Below, in pieces: positions 46,211 through 56,037 of a DNA stretch of 64,000 nucleotides (position 1 is the first letter of the stretch; the number at the start of each line of letters is the position of its first letter). The notes beneath the pieces are model-generated. The model saw only the letters and a program-made list of their open reading frames with translations, did no database searches and was not told where the DNA came from. A program made the position numbers and the translations under genes. The stretch comes from Secundilactobacillus yichangensis (lineage in GTDB: Bacteria > Bacillota > Bacilli > Lactobacillales > Lactobacillaceae): contig NZ_BOLK01000011.1 of NCBI RefSeq assembly GCF_016861565.1, positions 40,661 to 104,660 of the forward strand, given 5' to 3'.

Positions 46211-47113
46211 ATGAACACGAAAGACCTAGCCTATTTTAAAGCCTTAGTTGAAAAGCGGAACTATACAGCTGTCGCTGAGGCGTTTAACGTTTCTCAACCG
46301 ACTGTGACGCAAGCGGTAAAGCGGCTGGAACGCGAATTTGAAGATGAATTAGTCCACGTGGACCGGACCCATAACCGAACTGAAATCACGCGTTCAGGGC
46401 AGCTATTGTACGAAAAAGCCAGTACGATTACGGCCAATTTAAATTTAGCGCATCAGGAAATCGAAAACGCTAAGTTATCAAGGATTCGGTTCGGTTTGCC
46501 GCCAATCATCGGCTCAATGTACTTTCCGTCACTGGCTGGCCAGCTGTTAAAGGATGGTCTCTTACAACGCCTTGATGTGTTGGAAACGGGATCGGGTGGT
46601 TTACTTAACGCGGTGAAGGCTGGCGAAATTGATATTGCGCTACTAGCCTCGGTTTTACCATTACACGATCCGTCGTTGAAGGTCATTCACCTTGGCAGCC
46701 GGCCATTTGTGATCGTTGTTAGTCGTCACCATCCTTTAGCTAAACGCGGGAGTGTTTTTTTCAAAGAGCTGGCAAACGAAGAGTTTATTATGTTAAATCG
46801 TAAATTCGTCCATCCCAAAGCATTTAAGGCTTACTGCCAGTTCTCAGGGGTTAATCCTTCCGTCATTTACAAGACGCCGGACATCTCCTGGATCACTAGT
46901 CTCGTTAAAGAGAATCTGGGGATCAGCCTATTGGCTCGTGACGTTGTCAGCTCTAGTGATGAAGATGAACTGGCTTGTTTGCAGGTCCTTGATCCGGTGG
47001 CGGAACGGTTTAATGTGTCCATCGTCATTCGGCAGGGGTATGTTTTGACAAAAGAAGAAGAACACTTTATTAAAGACTTGAAGCAATTAAAGATTCCGCA
47101 TAATGGTGAATAA
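46211..47113 (+). CDS. LysR-family regulator
   Basis: A 300-residue LysR-type regulator. The N-terminal HTH is YTAVAEAFNVSQPTVTQAVK, followed by an effector domain (about 90-300). It is similar in outline to malolactic or citrate regulators (MleR/CitR group) and sits downstream of the dicarboxylate operon. This suggests that it activates that operon in response to malate or citrate, by context only. Confidence 0.85.
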   Translation: MNTKDLAYFKALVEKRNYTAVAEAFNVSQPTVTQAVKRLEREFEDELVHVDRTHNRTEITRSGQLLYEKASTITANLNLAHQEIENAKLSRIRFGLPPIIGSMYFPSLAGQLLKDGLLQRLDVLETGSGGLLNAVKAGEIDIALLASVLPLHDPSLKVIHLGSRPFVIVVSRHHPLAKRGSVFFKELANEEFIMLNRKFVHPKAFKAYCQFSGVNPSVIYKTPDISWITSLVKENLGISLLARDVVSSSDEDELACLQVLDPVAERFNVSIVIRQGYVLTKEEEHFIKDLKQLKIPHNGE

Positions 47114-47124
47114 TACGTACTAAA

Positions 47125-47166
47125 AACCGGGTAACTTCCCAACTTGGGAGAGTTGCCCGGCTTTTT
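47125..47166 (+). terminator. Terminator after lysR-type gene
   Basis: CCGGGTAACTTCCC pairs with GGGAGAGTTGCCCGG, followed by T5. Confidence 0.9.
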
Positions 47167-47184
47167 GCACTTAAATTAAGACCG

Positions 47185-47568
47185 CTATTTTTGCTTCAAA
47201 TGGCTGTTAAAGATACTAAATAAGTCGGTTGCCGTAACCTGTGCACGATTTACACGGCTTATAAGGTCAGTTAATTCTTCATTAGTAAACGTCAGTTCAT
47301 AATCATTCAAATCCGCTAGTGTTGCCACCGCAATGGCAGCTGTTTGCAGATTCATATTCAAAAACGGCTTGCCGGAAATGATGGCATCCATCAGAAAACC
47401 GGTTTTATTAGCCACCATCTCGCGTAGGCTTTGGTCGTAAGCATTAGATTGAGGAACTGCAATCACTTTGTCCAGTTGTTCAGAGTTCTTGATTCCAGGC
47501 TGCTGGCCGTCCCTGATCGCTAAACGACTATTAATAGCAACTAGTTCATCAGCTGTTAAATAACGCAT
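47185..47568 (-). CDS. Doc/Fic-like toxin with degenerate active site
   Basis: A 127-residue death-on-curing (Doc) family protein, the toxin partner of an AbrB-like antitoxin encoded just upstream. Doc and Fic enzymes modify targets through H-x-F-x-(D/N)-(G/A)-N-K-R-T. Here residues 67-76 read KPFLNMNLQT: the catalytic His is Lys, and the K-R pair is L-Q. Loss of transferase activity is predicted. Whether it still acts with the antitoxin as a regulator is open. Its start overlaps the antitoxin stop (TAATG). Confidence 0.8.
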   Translation of the reverse strand: MRYLTADELVAINSRLAIRDGQQPGIKNSEQLDKVIAVPQSNAYDQSLREMVANKTGFLMDAIISGKPFLNMNLQTAAIAVATLADLNDYELTFTNEELTDLISRVNRAQVTATDLFSIFNSHLKQK

Positions 47569-47789
47569 TACTTGTCACCCCGCATTTGATTTAATGCACC
47601 TTCAAATTGATCGATGACCGTTTCCAAACTTTGGAAAAATTGAGCATCGAGTTGAATATCGTTTCGGAAAGACACGTCGATGGCGTCGCCCTTTTGAACA
47701 GCCAATTTTCGAGCAATATTTGCGGGAATCGTAATTGCTAATGAATTGCCAACTTGAATGATTTGACGTTGTGATTTGATTTCATTCAT
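47568..47789 (-). CDS. AbrB/MazE-type antitoxin
   Basis: A 73-residue protein with a swapped-hairpin AbrB DNA-binding domain at about 8-45 (IIQVGNSLAITIPANIARKL). The acidic C-terminal tail (46-73) would be the toxin-binding part. It overlaps the Doc-like gene by one base, giving the usual antitoxin-first order. It probably autoregulates the pair. Confidence 0.85.
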   Translation of the reverse strand: MNEIKSQRQIIQVGNSLAITIPANIARKLAVQKGDAIDVSFRNDIQLDAQFFQSLETVIDQFEGALNQMRGDK

Positions 47790-48035
47790 GAGCTCAAATA
47801 TTTCCTTTCGTTATAACAAATTCATATTTCTATAAAAGTAGTATAGCATATTTGCTCAAGTCAATCATACAAAAGTGTTATAGTTTATATTATATTCCAA
47901 TAAAATATGGTATTAGGTGGAATATATTTCTGAGGAAAAAGAATATTGGAAAACACTGTCATTTAGTAACCTGCATGGTACTAAGTATTAGGCTATCTTT
48001 AAAATAATTAATGATCAGGAATATTAGAAATTAAT

Positions 48036-48064
48036 TTGCCAGCTCTCATTTACCATGCTAACCT
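48036..48064 (+). promoter_or_regulatory. Promoter of the leu operon
   Basis: TTGCCA (48036-48041), 17 bp, TAACCT (48059-48064). The start site is about 35 bases before the leader peptide ATG. Confidence 0.5.
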
Positions 48065-48107
48065 ATGAGCATACTAAAAACGACCGAAAGATAAGGAGGT
48101 ACATCTG

Positions 48108-48170
48108 ATGACTGTTCAATTCAATAACAACTCAACACTTGCAACCTCTTTATTAGCCTTATTATTATGA
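48108..48170 (+). CDS. leuL: Leucine operon leader peptide
   Basis: A 20-codon ORF preceded by a perfect AAGGAGG. It reads MTVQFNNNSTLATSLLALLL, with five Leu codons among the last six and one more earlier (all TTA except CTT). Followed by competing hairpins and leuA, it is a classical attenuation leader: ribosome stalling at Leu codons under leucine shortage would favour the antiterminator. Confidence 0.93.
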   Translation: MTVQFNNNSTLATSLLALLL

Positions 48171-48173
48171 CCT

Positions 48174-48270
48174 AGGATTTGACAATGTAACACGTCAAGT
48201 CCTATTTGCGTTATGGAATGGGGCTTGTCGAAACAACACCCCATTCAATGCGAATGGGGTGTTGTTTTTG
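48174..48270 (+). promoter_or_regulatory. leu attenuator: pause hairpin, antiterminator and terminator
   Basis: GGATTTGAC / GTCAAGTCC forms a pause hairpin at about 48175-48202. CCCCATTC (48239-48246) can pair with either of two identical GAATGGGG copies: the first (48216-48223) gives an antiterminator; the second (48252-48259) gives the terminator AACAACACCCCATTC / GAATGGGGTGTTGTTTTT. Confidence 0.9.
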
Positions 48271-48301
48271 GTTAAAACTCAAATTTGAAGGGATGATTAT
48301 T

Positions 48302-49468
48302 ATGAGTAAACAGATTCAGTTTTTTGATACCACGCTTCGCGATGGTGAACAGACAATTGGCGTCAACTTCAGTATTGATGAGAAAGTTGCCATTGCAAAA
48401 CAGCTTGAAGCATGGGGTGTTGATGTAATTGAGGCAGGATTTCCAGTAGCTTCTAAGGGCGATTTTGAGGCGGTTCAGGCAGTTTCACGTGCCGTGAAGA
48501 AGACCTGCGTTACTGGTTTGGCGCGGGCCCGAAAAGGTGATATTGATGCCTGTGTAAAGGCGACTGCAGATGCCGTACATAAACAAGTGCATGTCTTCAT
48601 TGCAACCAGTCCCATTCACCGTGATTCCAAATTACATATGACGAAGCAAGAAGTCATTGATACCATTACCGACTGCGTGTCATACGCGCATCAGTTTTTC
48701 GATATCGTGGAATTTTCACCAGAAGATGCCACTCGAACAGAACCCGACTTTCTGGTTGAATCAATCAACGCGGCAACGGCTGCAGGCGCAACCGTGATCA
48801 ATATTCCGGATACGGTGGGTTACACCAATCCAGCTGAATTCGCAGCACTCTTTAAGAACCTTCGCGAAAACGTCAACGATTTTGATAAGTACACCTTTTC
48901 AGTGCACTGTCACGATGATCTTGGTATGGCGGTTGCTAACAGCCTTGCTTCCATTGAAAATGGTGCTACTCGAATTGAAGGGACCATCAACGGAATCGGT
49001 GAACGGGCCGGCAACGCAGCGTTGGAAGAAGTTGCCGCAGCAATGTACGTTCGTAAGGATTACTACGATGCGACGAACAATATTAATATGAAGGAAACCA
49101 AGCGTACCAGTGATATGATCAGCAAATTTGCTAAGATGCCGGTACCGCATAATAAGGCCGTAGTTGGGGCGAACGCATTTGCTCACGAATCTGGGATTCA
49201 CCAAGACGGCATGCTGAAGAATCCGCAAACGTACGAGATTCTCACTCCTGAATGTGTTGGTGCCCACAAGACTACGTTGCCACTTGGTAAGCTTTCCGGC
49301 TCACATGCCGTGATGACTAAGCTAAATGAGATGGGTTACGAGGTTAACCGCGATGATATGAAGGTTATTTTCCCACACTTTAAGGATAAGGCAGATCATA
49401 CCGACATCGTTTCGGAAGACGATCTGCGAGTGATTATGAATAAATATAGCGAGGCGAAAGCATCATGA
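48302..49468 (+). CDS. leuA: 2-isopropylmalate synthase, short form without regulatory domain
   Basis: A 388-residue enzyme joining acetyl-CoA and 2-oxoisovalerate, the first step of leucine synthesis. The TIM-barrel motifs [26 protein letters not shown] and [14 protein letters not shown] are intact, with HESGIHQDG. It stops in the communication region, lacking the ~120-residue C-terminal LeuA dimer domain that binds leucine in ~510-residue enzymes. Feedback-insensitivity is predicted. ATG 48302 follows AAGGG; leuB overlaps by ATGA. Confidence 0.93.
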   Translation: MSKQIQFFDTTLRDGEQTIGVNFSIDEKVAIAKQLEAWGVDVIEAGFPVASKGDFEAVQAVSRAVKKTCVTGLARARKGDIDACVKATADAVHKQVHVFIATSPIHRDSKLHMTKQEVIDTITDCVSYAHQFFDIVEFSPEDATRTEPDFLVESINAATAAGATVINIPDTVGYTNPAEFAALFKNLRENVNDFDKYTFSVHCHDDLGMAVANSLASIENGATRIEGTINGIGERAGNAALEEVAAAMYVRKDYYDATNNINMKETKRTSDMISKFAKMPVPHNKAVVGANAFAHESGIHQDGMLKNPQTYEILTPECVGAHKTTLPLGKLSGSHAVMTKLNEMGYEVNRDDMKVIFPHFKDKADHTDIVSEDDLRVIMNKYSEAKAS

Positions 49469-50535
49469 CAGTAAATATTGCAGTACTTGCCGGTGATTAT
49501 ATCGGCCCAGAAATCATGGCAGCTGGGTTAAAGGTGTTAGCCGCCGTCAGCGAAGGTCAGGACTTCGACTACCAGTTGCATGAAATGCCCTTTGGCGGCG
49601 CTGGAATCGATCAGACCGGGGAGCCGTTACCTGCTGAAACGTTGAGGACTGCTCAGCAAAGTGATGCGGTCCTGCTGGCTGCCATCGGCGGACCTAAGTG
49701 GGATGGTGTGCCAAAGACGCCTGAGCAGGGTCTGCTGGCAATCCGTAAAGCGCTGAATCTGTTCGCTAATATTCGGCCAACGGAAATCAGTACCGCAATG
49801 CAGAAGTACTCGCCGCTTAAAAACACTGAACCAGTGGACTTTGTGATTGTCCGTGAGTTGACCAGTGGCATTTACTTTGGTACTCCTCGCGAAACCACTG
49901 ATACCTACGCGTTGGACACGATGCGCTATACCAACGCAGAAATCGAACGAATCACCCGGGTAGCCTTCGATATGGCCATGAAGCGGCGCAAACACGTGAC
50001 GCTGGTGGATAAAGCCAACGTGCTGGATACCAGTAAATTATGGCGAAAGATCGTTGCTCAGATTGCAACGGAATATCCTCAAGTTACCTATGATACTAGC
50101 TATGTAGACGCAGCTTCCATGAAGATTATTGCTTCACCAGGCCAGTTCGATGTGATTCTGACCGAAAACCTATTTGGCGACATTCTCAGCGATGAAGCGG
50201 CACAGACTACCGGTTCGCTTGGTACAATTCCATCCATGAGCCGTGGGACAGATGGGCCGTCGCTATATGAACCGATTCACGGTTCAGCACCTGACATTGC
50301 CGGTAAAGGAATTGCCGACCCAATTTCAATGATTCGTTCGGTAGCCATGATGCTGACCCACTCGTTTAATCGGGATGACATGGCAAAGGAAATTAGCGAT
50401 GCTATTAACCAGACGGTAGCAGCTGGTATCGTTACGCCGGATTTAGGCGGGCAAGCAACTACTGAAGAAATGACAAAGACAATTATTAACCATATTAAGG
50501 AAAGCAGGCATTCATATGAGCCAGACCATGTTTGA
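49465..50535 (+). CDS. leuB: 3-isopropylmalate dehydrogenase
   Basis: A 356-residue NAD-dependent oxidative decarboxylase of the leucine pathway. [18 protein letters not shown] at the start (Gly-Asp-Gly usually seen here reads Gly-Asp-Tyr), [23 protein letters not shown] and the C-terminal [17 protein letters not shown] are conserved. The substitution of the usual G by Y in GDGIGPE is worth noting. It overlaps both leuA and leuC. Confidence 0.94.
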   Translation: MTVNIAVLAGDYIGPEIMAAGLKVLAAVSEGQDFDYQLHEMPFGGAGIDQTGEPLPAETLRTAQQSDAVLLAAIGGPKWDGVPKTPEQGLLAIRKALNLFANIRPTEISTAMQKYSPLKNTEPVDFVIVRELTSGIYFGTPRETTDTYALDTMRYTNAEIERITRVAFDMAMKRRKHVTLVDKANVLDTSKLWRKIVAQIATEYPQVTYDTSYVDAASMKIIASPGQFDVILTENLFGDILSDEAAQTTGSLGTIPSMSRGTDGPSLYEPIHGSAPDIAGKGIADPISMIRSVAMMLTHSFNRDDMAKEISDAINQTVAAGIVTPDLGGQATTEEMTKTIINHIKESRHSYEPDHV

Positions 50536-51892
50536 TAAAATTTGGAATAAGCACGTGCTTACGGGGAAGGTTGGCGATCCGCAACTGCTGTACGTTGATT
50601 TGCACTTACTTCACGAAGTAACGTCACCGCAAGCGTTTGAAGGATTACGTGAAAATCACCGGAAAGTGCGCCGAACCGATAAAACTTTTGCAACCATGGA
50701 TCATAACGTGCCGACAAAGGATATTTTTAACATTAAAGATGAAATTTCACGTAAGCAGATCGATACTTTGGGCAAGAATGCCAAGGAATTCGGCGTTCGG
50801 TTAGCCGGTATGGGACATGAAGATCAAGGCATTATCCACGTTATCGGACCGCAATTAGGACTGACTCAACCTGGAATGGTCATCGTTTGCGGGGATTCGC
50901 ATACCGCCACGCACGGTGCGTTCGGTTCAATTGCGTTTGGTATCGGAACTTCGGAAGTGGAACACGTCTTAGCCACTCAGACCATTTGGCAGACGAAGCC
51001 CAAGACCATGGGCATCCACATTCACGGTCAATTACCAAAAGGCGTGTACGCTAAGGACATCATTATGGGGCTAATTGCCCGCGAAGGGGTTTCGTTTGGA
51101 ACTGGATATGCGGCTGAATTCTACGGCGATACCATTGAACGGATGAGCATGGAGGAAAGGATGACGTTAAGCAACATGGCCATTGAAGGTGGCGCTAAGG
51201 TTGGGACAATCCGCCCTGACCAAACAACCTTTGACTACGTTGCCGGCCGGAAGTACGCACCTAAGAACATGGCTAAAGCGATCGAATACTGGAAGCAGTT
51301 TTACACGGATGACGAATCCGCCTTTGATCAAATCGTTGACTTTGACGTGAGCGACTTGGCACCATTCGTTTCCTGGGGAACTAATCCTGGTATGGCCGTA
51401 CCCGTTGACCAGCCGTTCCCAGAAATCAAGAATGCTGACGATCAAAAAGCCTATGACTACGTTGGGCTTAAGCCGGGTCAAACCGCACCGGAGATCCCAA
51501 TTGAATTTGCCTTCTTTGGTTCCTGCACCAATGGCCGTTTGTCCGACCTGAAGATTGCAGCCTCCGTTTTAAAGGGGCATCACATTGCCCCGCAAGTTAC
51601 GGCACTGGTGGTACCTGGTTCTCGTACCATTAAGGAAGAAGCTGAGAAGCAGGGAATTGATAAGATTTTCAAGGATGCCGGTTGTGACTGGCGCGAACCC
51701 GGTTGTTCAGCTTGTCTGGGTATGAATCCCGATCAAGTTCCAGCTGGTGTTCACTGTGCTTCAACGTCTAACCGAAACTTTGAAGGCCGCCAGGGTGCTG
51801 GGTCACGGACGCATTTAGCGAGTCCGGCAATGGTTGCTGCGGCAGCCATTAACGGCCATTTTGTAGATATCAGAAAGGCAGGCATTGCATAA
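50516..51892 (+). CDS. leuC: 3-isopropylmalate dehydratase large subunit
   Basis: A 458-residue aconitase-family subunit isomerising 2- to 3-isopropylmalate with LeuD. The 4Fe-4S cysteines lie in [13 protein letters not shown] and [26 protein letters not shown] is typical. ATG 50516 lies inside leuB, giving a 20-base overlap, and the stop overlaps the leuD start (TAATG). Confidence 0.95.
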   Translation: MSQTMFDKIWNKHVLTGKVGDPQLLYVDLHLLHEVTSPQAFEGLRENHRKVRRTDKTFATMDHNVPTKDIFNIKDEISRKQIDTLGKNAKEFGVRLAGMGHEDQGIIHVIGPQLGLTQPGMVIVCGDSHTATHGAFGSIAFGIGTSEVEHVLATQTIWQTKPKTMGIHIHGQLPKGVYAKDIIMGLIAREGVSFGTGYAAEFYGDTIERMSMEERMTLSNMAIEGGAKVGTIRPDQTTFDYVAGRKYAPKNMAKAIEYWKQFYTDDESAFDQIVDFDVSDLAPFVSWGTNPGMAVPVDQPFPEIKNADDQKAYDYVGLKPGQTAPEIPIEFAFFGSCTNGRLSDLKIAASVLKGHHIAPQVTALVVPGSRTIKEEAEKQGIDKIFKDAGCDWREPGCSACLGMNPDQVPAGVHCASTSNRNFEGRQGAGSRTHLASPAMVAAAAINGHFVDIRKAGIA

Positions 51893-52473
51893 TGGAACCC
51901 ATTACAACAATTACGAGTACTTCAGTACCAATCATGAAGGATAATATCGATACCGATCAACTGATTCCAAAGCAATTTTTGAAGAATATCCTGAAAGTGG
52001 GTTACGGCCGGCACCTGTTCTTTGACTGGCGCTACGAAAAAGACGGTAAGCCAAATCCTGACTTTATTTTGAATAAGCCTGAACGCCAGGGTGCCGAGAT
52101 CTTAGTCGCCGGTGATAATTTTGGCTGCGGGTCTTCTCGTGAACACGCGGTTTGGGCACTAAAGGATTACGGATTTAAAGCCGTGATTGCCGGTGGTTTC
52201 AGTGACATTTTCTACATGAATAGTACTAAAAACGGTTTTCTAGCTATCACCTTACCCCGGGATCAACGGGAAATCCTAGCGGCTGCACCAGCGGATGCCA
52301 AGATTACTGTTGATCTGCCTAATCAGGAAGTACGTTACGATGGGCACCAATTCAAGTTTGAGATTGATCCGCTATGGAAGCACAAGTTTATTAATGGTTT
52401 GGACGATATTGCCATTACGATGCAATATGAGGATCAGATTGAAGCTTATGAGGCAAAAATGCCTCAATTTTAG
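51892..52473 (+). CDS. leuD: 3-isopropylmalate dehydratase small subunit
   Basis: A 193-residue swivel-domain partner of Leu[16 protein letters not shown] at the N-terminus and [17 protein letters not shown] are the substrate-binding segments. It is the last gene of the leuABCD operon, followed by a strong terminator. Confidence 0.95.
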   Translation: MEPITTITSTSVPIMKDNIDTDQLIPKQFLKNILKVGYGRHLFFDWRYEKDGKPNPDFILNKPERQGAEILVAGDNFGCGSSREHAVWALKDYGFKAVIAGGFSDIFYMNSTKNGFLAITLPRDQREILAAAPADAKITVDLPNQEVRYDGHQFKFEIDPLWKHKFINGLDDIAITMQYEDQIEAYEAKMPQF

Positions 52474-52487
52474 AAATTGACAGTAGT

Positions 52488-52526
52488 AAAAAACGACCAC
52501 CAGCATAATTACTGGTGGTCGTTTTG
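52488..52526. terminator. Bidirectional terminator leuD/gntR-type gene
   Basis: AAAACGACCACCAG and CTGGTGGTCGTTTT form a perfect stem around CATAATTA. Confidence 0.92.
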
Positions 52527-52540
52527 ATGTTTCTGTTAGA

Positions 52541-53227
52541 CTACTTAGTGTCCTCTTTGACCTTAAAGTAATCCGGATAGGCGTTAAGAACAGTGCCCTT
52601 TTCTTCAAGCATGAGGTGCAAATGTTCCTTCATGAGATAGTCAATGTTGTCGAGGTCTTTGCTGACAACGGCTTCATAAATGAGTCGATGCTGCTTCGTC
52701 AACGTTTGCCAATTAAGATCGGTTTCTTTTAGCCGTAGTCGGCGAAAGCGATTCAACTGGGTGTTATTCATTTGCAGCCACTGCCAAACACTGTCTTTAT
52801 TGGCAAGCGTGTAAAAGAGGTGGTGAAAGTCTTGATCTAAATCAAAAAAATTGTCTGGTTGATCCAACGCCGCGGTCTTTTCCTGTTCCTTTAAGTTATT
52901 CTGAATTTTGTCTTTGGTTGCAGGCGTCATCATTGTAGCCGCCTGTAACATAATTCTTGGTTCAATGGACTCGCGAACAAAGCGACCGTCTTCAGCTTCT
53001 TGTAAGTCGATTTTAGTGATATACGTACCGCTTTGTGGGATAACTTCGATTAATTCTTCACGTTCAATTCGGATAAGTGCCTCTCGGATGGGGGTTCGTC
53101 CTAAATTAAGCTCTGTGGAAATTGTTTTTTCCGAAATCTTTTGTCCTGGAATGTATTCAAAGTGAATAATTCGATATTTAATTTGATCGTATGCGTCCTT
53201 TCGCATATTGTCTCGTGCGTTGTCCAT
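52541..53227 (-). CDS. GntR/FadR-family regulator of hexuronate genes (UxuR-like)
   Basis: A 228-residue regulator with a winged HTH (about 12-72, including EKTISTELNLGRTPIREALI) and an all-helical FCD ligand domain with the metal-binding pattern around HHLFYTLANKD and HLHLMLEE. FCD regulators of this type respond to uronates. It is divergent from the FGGY kinase gene, whose promoter contains a perfect palindrome. AGGAGG precedes ATG 53227. Confidence 0.87.
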   Translation of the reverse strand: MDNARDNMRKDAYDQIKYRIIHFEYIPGQKISEKTISTELNLGRTPIREALIRIEREELIEVIPQSGTYITKIDLQEAEDGRFVRESIEPRIMLQAATMMTPATKDKIQNNLKEQEKTAALDQPDNFFDLDQDFHHLFYTLANKDSVWQWLQMNNTQLNRFRRLRLKETDLNWQTLTKQHRLIYEAVVSKDLDNIDYLMKEHLHLMLEEKGTVLNAYPDYFKVKEDTK

Positions 53228-53409
53228 GATGAACCTCCTGCAAAAACTGGGGTATTTAGCAAATTAAAATACCTTAGATTAGTTATACCATTAAAATATA
53301 AAGAATTGTTGAAATTCCGGCTAAATGAGTTTGTTTTTGAGAAAAAAACCTGTTTTTTATTGCCTTTAGACTGGATTTTAATAGAATGTAAGTGCTAGTA
53401 TAACAAGGA

Positions 53410-53449
53410 TGTAAGCGCTATTGACAAACTGATATATCAGATGTACAAT
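53410..53449 (+). promoter_or_regulatory. gntK-type promoter with internal operator and cre-like site
   Basis: TTGACA (53421-53426), 17 bp, TACAAT (53444-53449). The palindrome CTGATATATCAG (53429-53440) fills the spacer and is a good GntR-type operator. TGTAAGCGCTATTG (53410-53423) resembles a cre and abuts the -35. Confidence 0.75.
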
Positions 53450-53484
53450 TCTCGTATATTAGTTTGAGTGAGGACGGGATAGTG

Positions 53485-55038
53485 ATGGATTATATTATTG
53501 GAATCGACGTTGGTACCACGAGTACCAAGGCTTTATTATATGATTTAAACGGCAAAATTTATGCAAAAGCAAATAAAGGATATAAACTTTATCAAACAAT
53601 ACCTGATATGGCAGAAGAAGATCCTGAGGATATCTTTAATGCCACGTTGCAAGCAATCCAAGAAGTCGTTGCCAAGGCACAGTTAAAGGACGGCAAAGTC
53701 ATTGCGGTTTCTTGGTCGGCACAGCAGCATAGCTTAATTGCGCTTAATCAGGACTATAAACCAATTACTAAGGCAATTACTTGGGCGGATAATCGTGCTG
53801 GTAAATACGCTACTGAGTACAAAGAAAACGGTCGTGGGATGGAAATGTACAAACGGACCGGTTTGCCAATACATCCTATGGGACCATTTTATAAACTTCT
53901 GTGGTTAAAAAACGAAAAGCCCGATATTTTTGAACACGCTGCATACTGGGTCGGCATCAAAGAATACATTATCTGGCGGTACACAAACGTACTTAAGGAA
54001 GAAATCTCTATGGGTGCCGCAACTGGTCTCATGAACATGAAGACCATGGACTGGGATGAAGAAGCCATGAAGGAAGTTGGTGTTAAGCGCGAACAGCTTC
54101 CAGAATTGGTAGAAACCACTTATAAGATCAAAGGGATTCGCTCGGAGTATGCCAAAGTGATGGGCATTGATGATGACGTCTACTTTGTAATGGGTGCAAC
54201 TGACGGTGCTTTGTCGACGATTGGTGTGGGTGCCATTGATACTGGCGTTTTAGCCATTAACATTGGGACCTCTGCAGCGGTTAGAAGCTTTGTGGATAAG
54301 CCAGTTATTGATCCTAAGGGCCGGCTTTACTGCTACCCAATCATGAAGGGCAAGTACTTAGTCGGCGGTCCCATCAACAACGGTGGGATCGTATTCAGCT
54401 GGGCACATGATGCCTTATTTGGCGCTGAACTTGAAACTGCCAAAATGCTTAAGATGAACTCTTTTGACATGCTGACTGAAATTGCCAAGAAGGTGCCAGC
54501 TGGATCGAATGGATTGATTTTCCACCCATATCTTGGCGGTGAACGGGCACCATTATGGGATGCTAATGCTCGGGGTTCCTTCTTTGGACTGAACCGTTCA
54601 CATACACGTGCGCACATGATCCGTGCCGTGCTTGAAGGAATCGTTTATAACTTGTATTCAGTAACGTTAGCCTTGCGCGAAGTTACTGGTGCTCCGAAGG
54701 CTATCTTAGCTGCTGGCGGGTTTGTACAGTCCTCTCTTGGTCGGCAAATCTTAGCGGATGTATATGAACATGACGTCACCATTCCTGAATCATACGAAAG
54801 TGGCAGTTTAGCAGCGATGTTCTTAGCCAAGATGAGTTTAGGCTTAGAGGATAACTTAGAGGATATTAACAAATATATGGGTGCCAAGAATATTTATCAT
54901 CCAAATGAAGAGAACTACGCTAAGTATCGTGCTTTAATTCCAATTTATATTCGCTTAAGCCGGGAACTTTCTAAGGAATATAAGAGCATTGCCGACTATC
55001 AACGAGAATTTCCTGAAAACCCGGATGATCAGGAATAG
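53485..55038 (+). CDS. gntK: FGGY-family carbohydrate kinase, gluconokinase type
   Basis: A 517-residue sugar kinase with both FGGY domains. The N-terminal phosphate loop is GIDVGTTSTKALLYD, substrate loop SWSAQQHSL, ATP motif MGATDGALSTIG and GERAPLWDANARG. The closest match in outline is the gluconokinase GntK of lactobacilli. In a uronate cluster it may instead act on a related acid sugar. ATG 53485 follows GAGGACGG; upstream in-frame starts lack such an element. Confidence 0.8.
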   Translation: MDYIIGIDVGTTSTKALLYDLNGKIYAKANKGYKLYQTIPDMAEEDPEDIFNATLQAIQEVVAKAQLKDGKVIAVSWSAQQHSLIALNQDYKPITKAITWADNRAGKYATEYKENGRGMEMYKRTGLPIHPMGPFYKLLWLKNEKPDIFEHAAYWVGIKEYIIWRYTNVLKEEISMGAATGLMNMKTMDWDEEAMKEVGVKREQLPELVETTYKIKGIRSEYAKVMGIDDDVYFVMGATDGALSTIGVGAIDTGVLAINIGTSAAVRSFVDKPVIDPKGRLYCYPIMKGKYLVGGPINNGGIVFSWAHDALFGAELETAKMLKMNSFDMLTEIAKKVPAGSNGLIFHPYLGGERAPLWDANARGSFFGLNRSHTRAHMIRAVLEGIVYNLYSVTLALREVTGAPKAILAAGGFVQSSLGRQILADVYEHDVTIPESYESGSLAAMFLAKMSLGLEDNLEDINKYMGAKNIYHPNEENYAKYRALIPIYIRLSRELSKEYKSIADYQREFPENPDDQE

Positions 55039-55067
55039 GATACTGCTACGTAAGGAAGTGTTGGTCG

Positions 55068-56024
55068 ATGAGTGAATTTTTAACAATTGGTGAACCATTG
55101 GCGCTGTTCGCATCAATGGATACGGATCAGTCATTAGTAGATGCGACCCATTTTCAAAAATTTGCGGCTGGTGCAGAGCTGAATGTTTCGGTTGGAATTT
55201 CACGATTAAAGCATCAAACACAGTATATTACCCGGCTGGGGCAAGATCCGTTAGGGGATTTTATTAAAAAGCAGTTACAAGCTGAGGGCGTTGGTATTTC
55301 GTATATTGACCAAACAACAGCGTATTGGACCGGTTTTCAGATGAAAGAACGCGTGTCGAAAGGGGATCCGCTGACTCATTACTTCAGACGTGACTCAGCC
55401 GCCGCCCACTTTGATAGCAGTCAAATTGCTAAAATTGATTTAAGTGACGTTAAATTTTTCCATTACACGGGTATTTTCCCGGCAATTTCGCAGCAGGCAT
55501 ATTTGGCTACACAGGCGTTGATCAGCCGAGTTCAGAATAACCTTGGAATCAAGCTGACTTTTGATCCCAATTTACGCCCCTCTCTATGGCCCAGCAAAGA
55601 GATTATGATTGAGACGATCAACAAACTAGCGTTTCAGGCGAATATTATTTTGCCGGGAGTTCACGAAGCAGAACAATTAACGGGGGAGACCGATTTAAAC
55701 CACATGGCCGACTTTTACTTCAACCAAAGTGCCAAGGTTGACTTAGTGATCATTAAGATAGGCGCACAGGGGGCGTTTGTAAAAAAACGTAACGGTGATG
55801 TTCTGAAAGTTAAGGGATATCCAGTTGATGAAATTGTTGATACTGTCGGTGCTGGAGATGGTTTTACCACCGGTGTAATTACCGGATTGCTAGATGGATT
55901 ATCCATTGAAGATGCAGTCCGCCGGGGAAATGCCATTGGGGCTCTAGCGATTCAATCGGCAGGCGATAATGATGGTTATCCAACCATTGAAGAACTTAAG
56001 CGGTATCAAAAAAGCTCGGCTTAG
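55068..56024 (+). CDS. kdgK: 2-keto-3-deoxygluconate kinase
   Basis: A 318-residue PfkB-family kinase phosphorylating KDG to KDPG. The N-terminal GEPLALFAS, AGAELNVSVGISRL, and the catalytic DTVGAGDGFTTG with its Asp base are present. GTAAGGAAG precedes ATG 55068. It lies 29 bases after the FGGY kinase in one operon, and its stop codon interlocks with that of the convergent uxuA. Confidence 0.9.
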   Translation: MSEFLTIGEPLALFASMDTDQSLVDATHFQKFAAGAELNVSVGISRLKHQTQYITRLGQDPLGDFIKKQLQAEGVGISYIDQTTAYWTGFQMKERVSKGDPLTHYFRRDSAAAHFDSSQIAKIDLSDVKFFHYTGIFPAISQQAYLATQALISRVQNNLGIKLTFDPNLRPSLWPSKEIMIETINKLAFQANIILPGVHEAEQLTGETDLNHMADFYFNQSAKVDLVIIKIGAQGAFVKKRNGDVLKVKGYPVDEIVDTVGAGDGFTTGVITGLLDGLSIEDAVRRGNAIGALAIQSAGDNDGYPTIEELKRYQKSSA

Positions 56025-56037
56025 TGCCGAGCTTTTT
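56008..56037. terminator. Bidirectional terminator enclosing two stop codons
   Basis: AAAAAGCTCGGC and GCCGAGCTTTTT pair around the loop TTAGT. The loop holds kdgK's TAG (56022-56024) and, on the other strand, uxuA's TAA (56023-56021). Confidence 0.92.

Noticed and set aside
53260..53400. Possible small gene between the GntR-type regulator and the FGGY kinase
   Set aside because: The frame extending from 53141 starts inside the regulator on the opposite strand and lacks a ribosome site.
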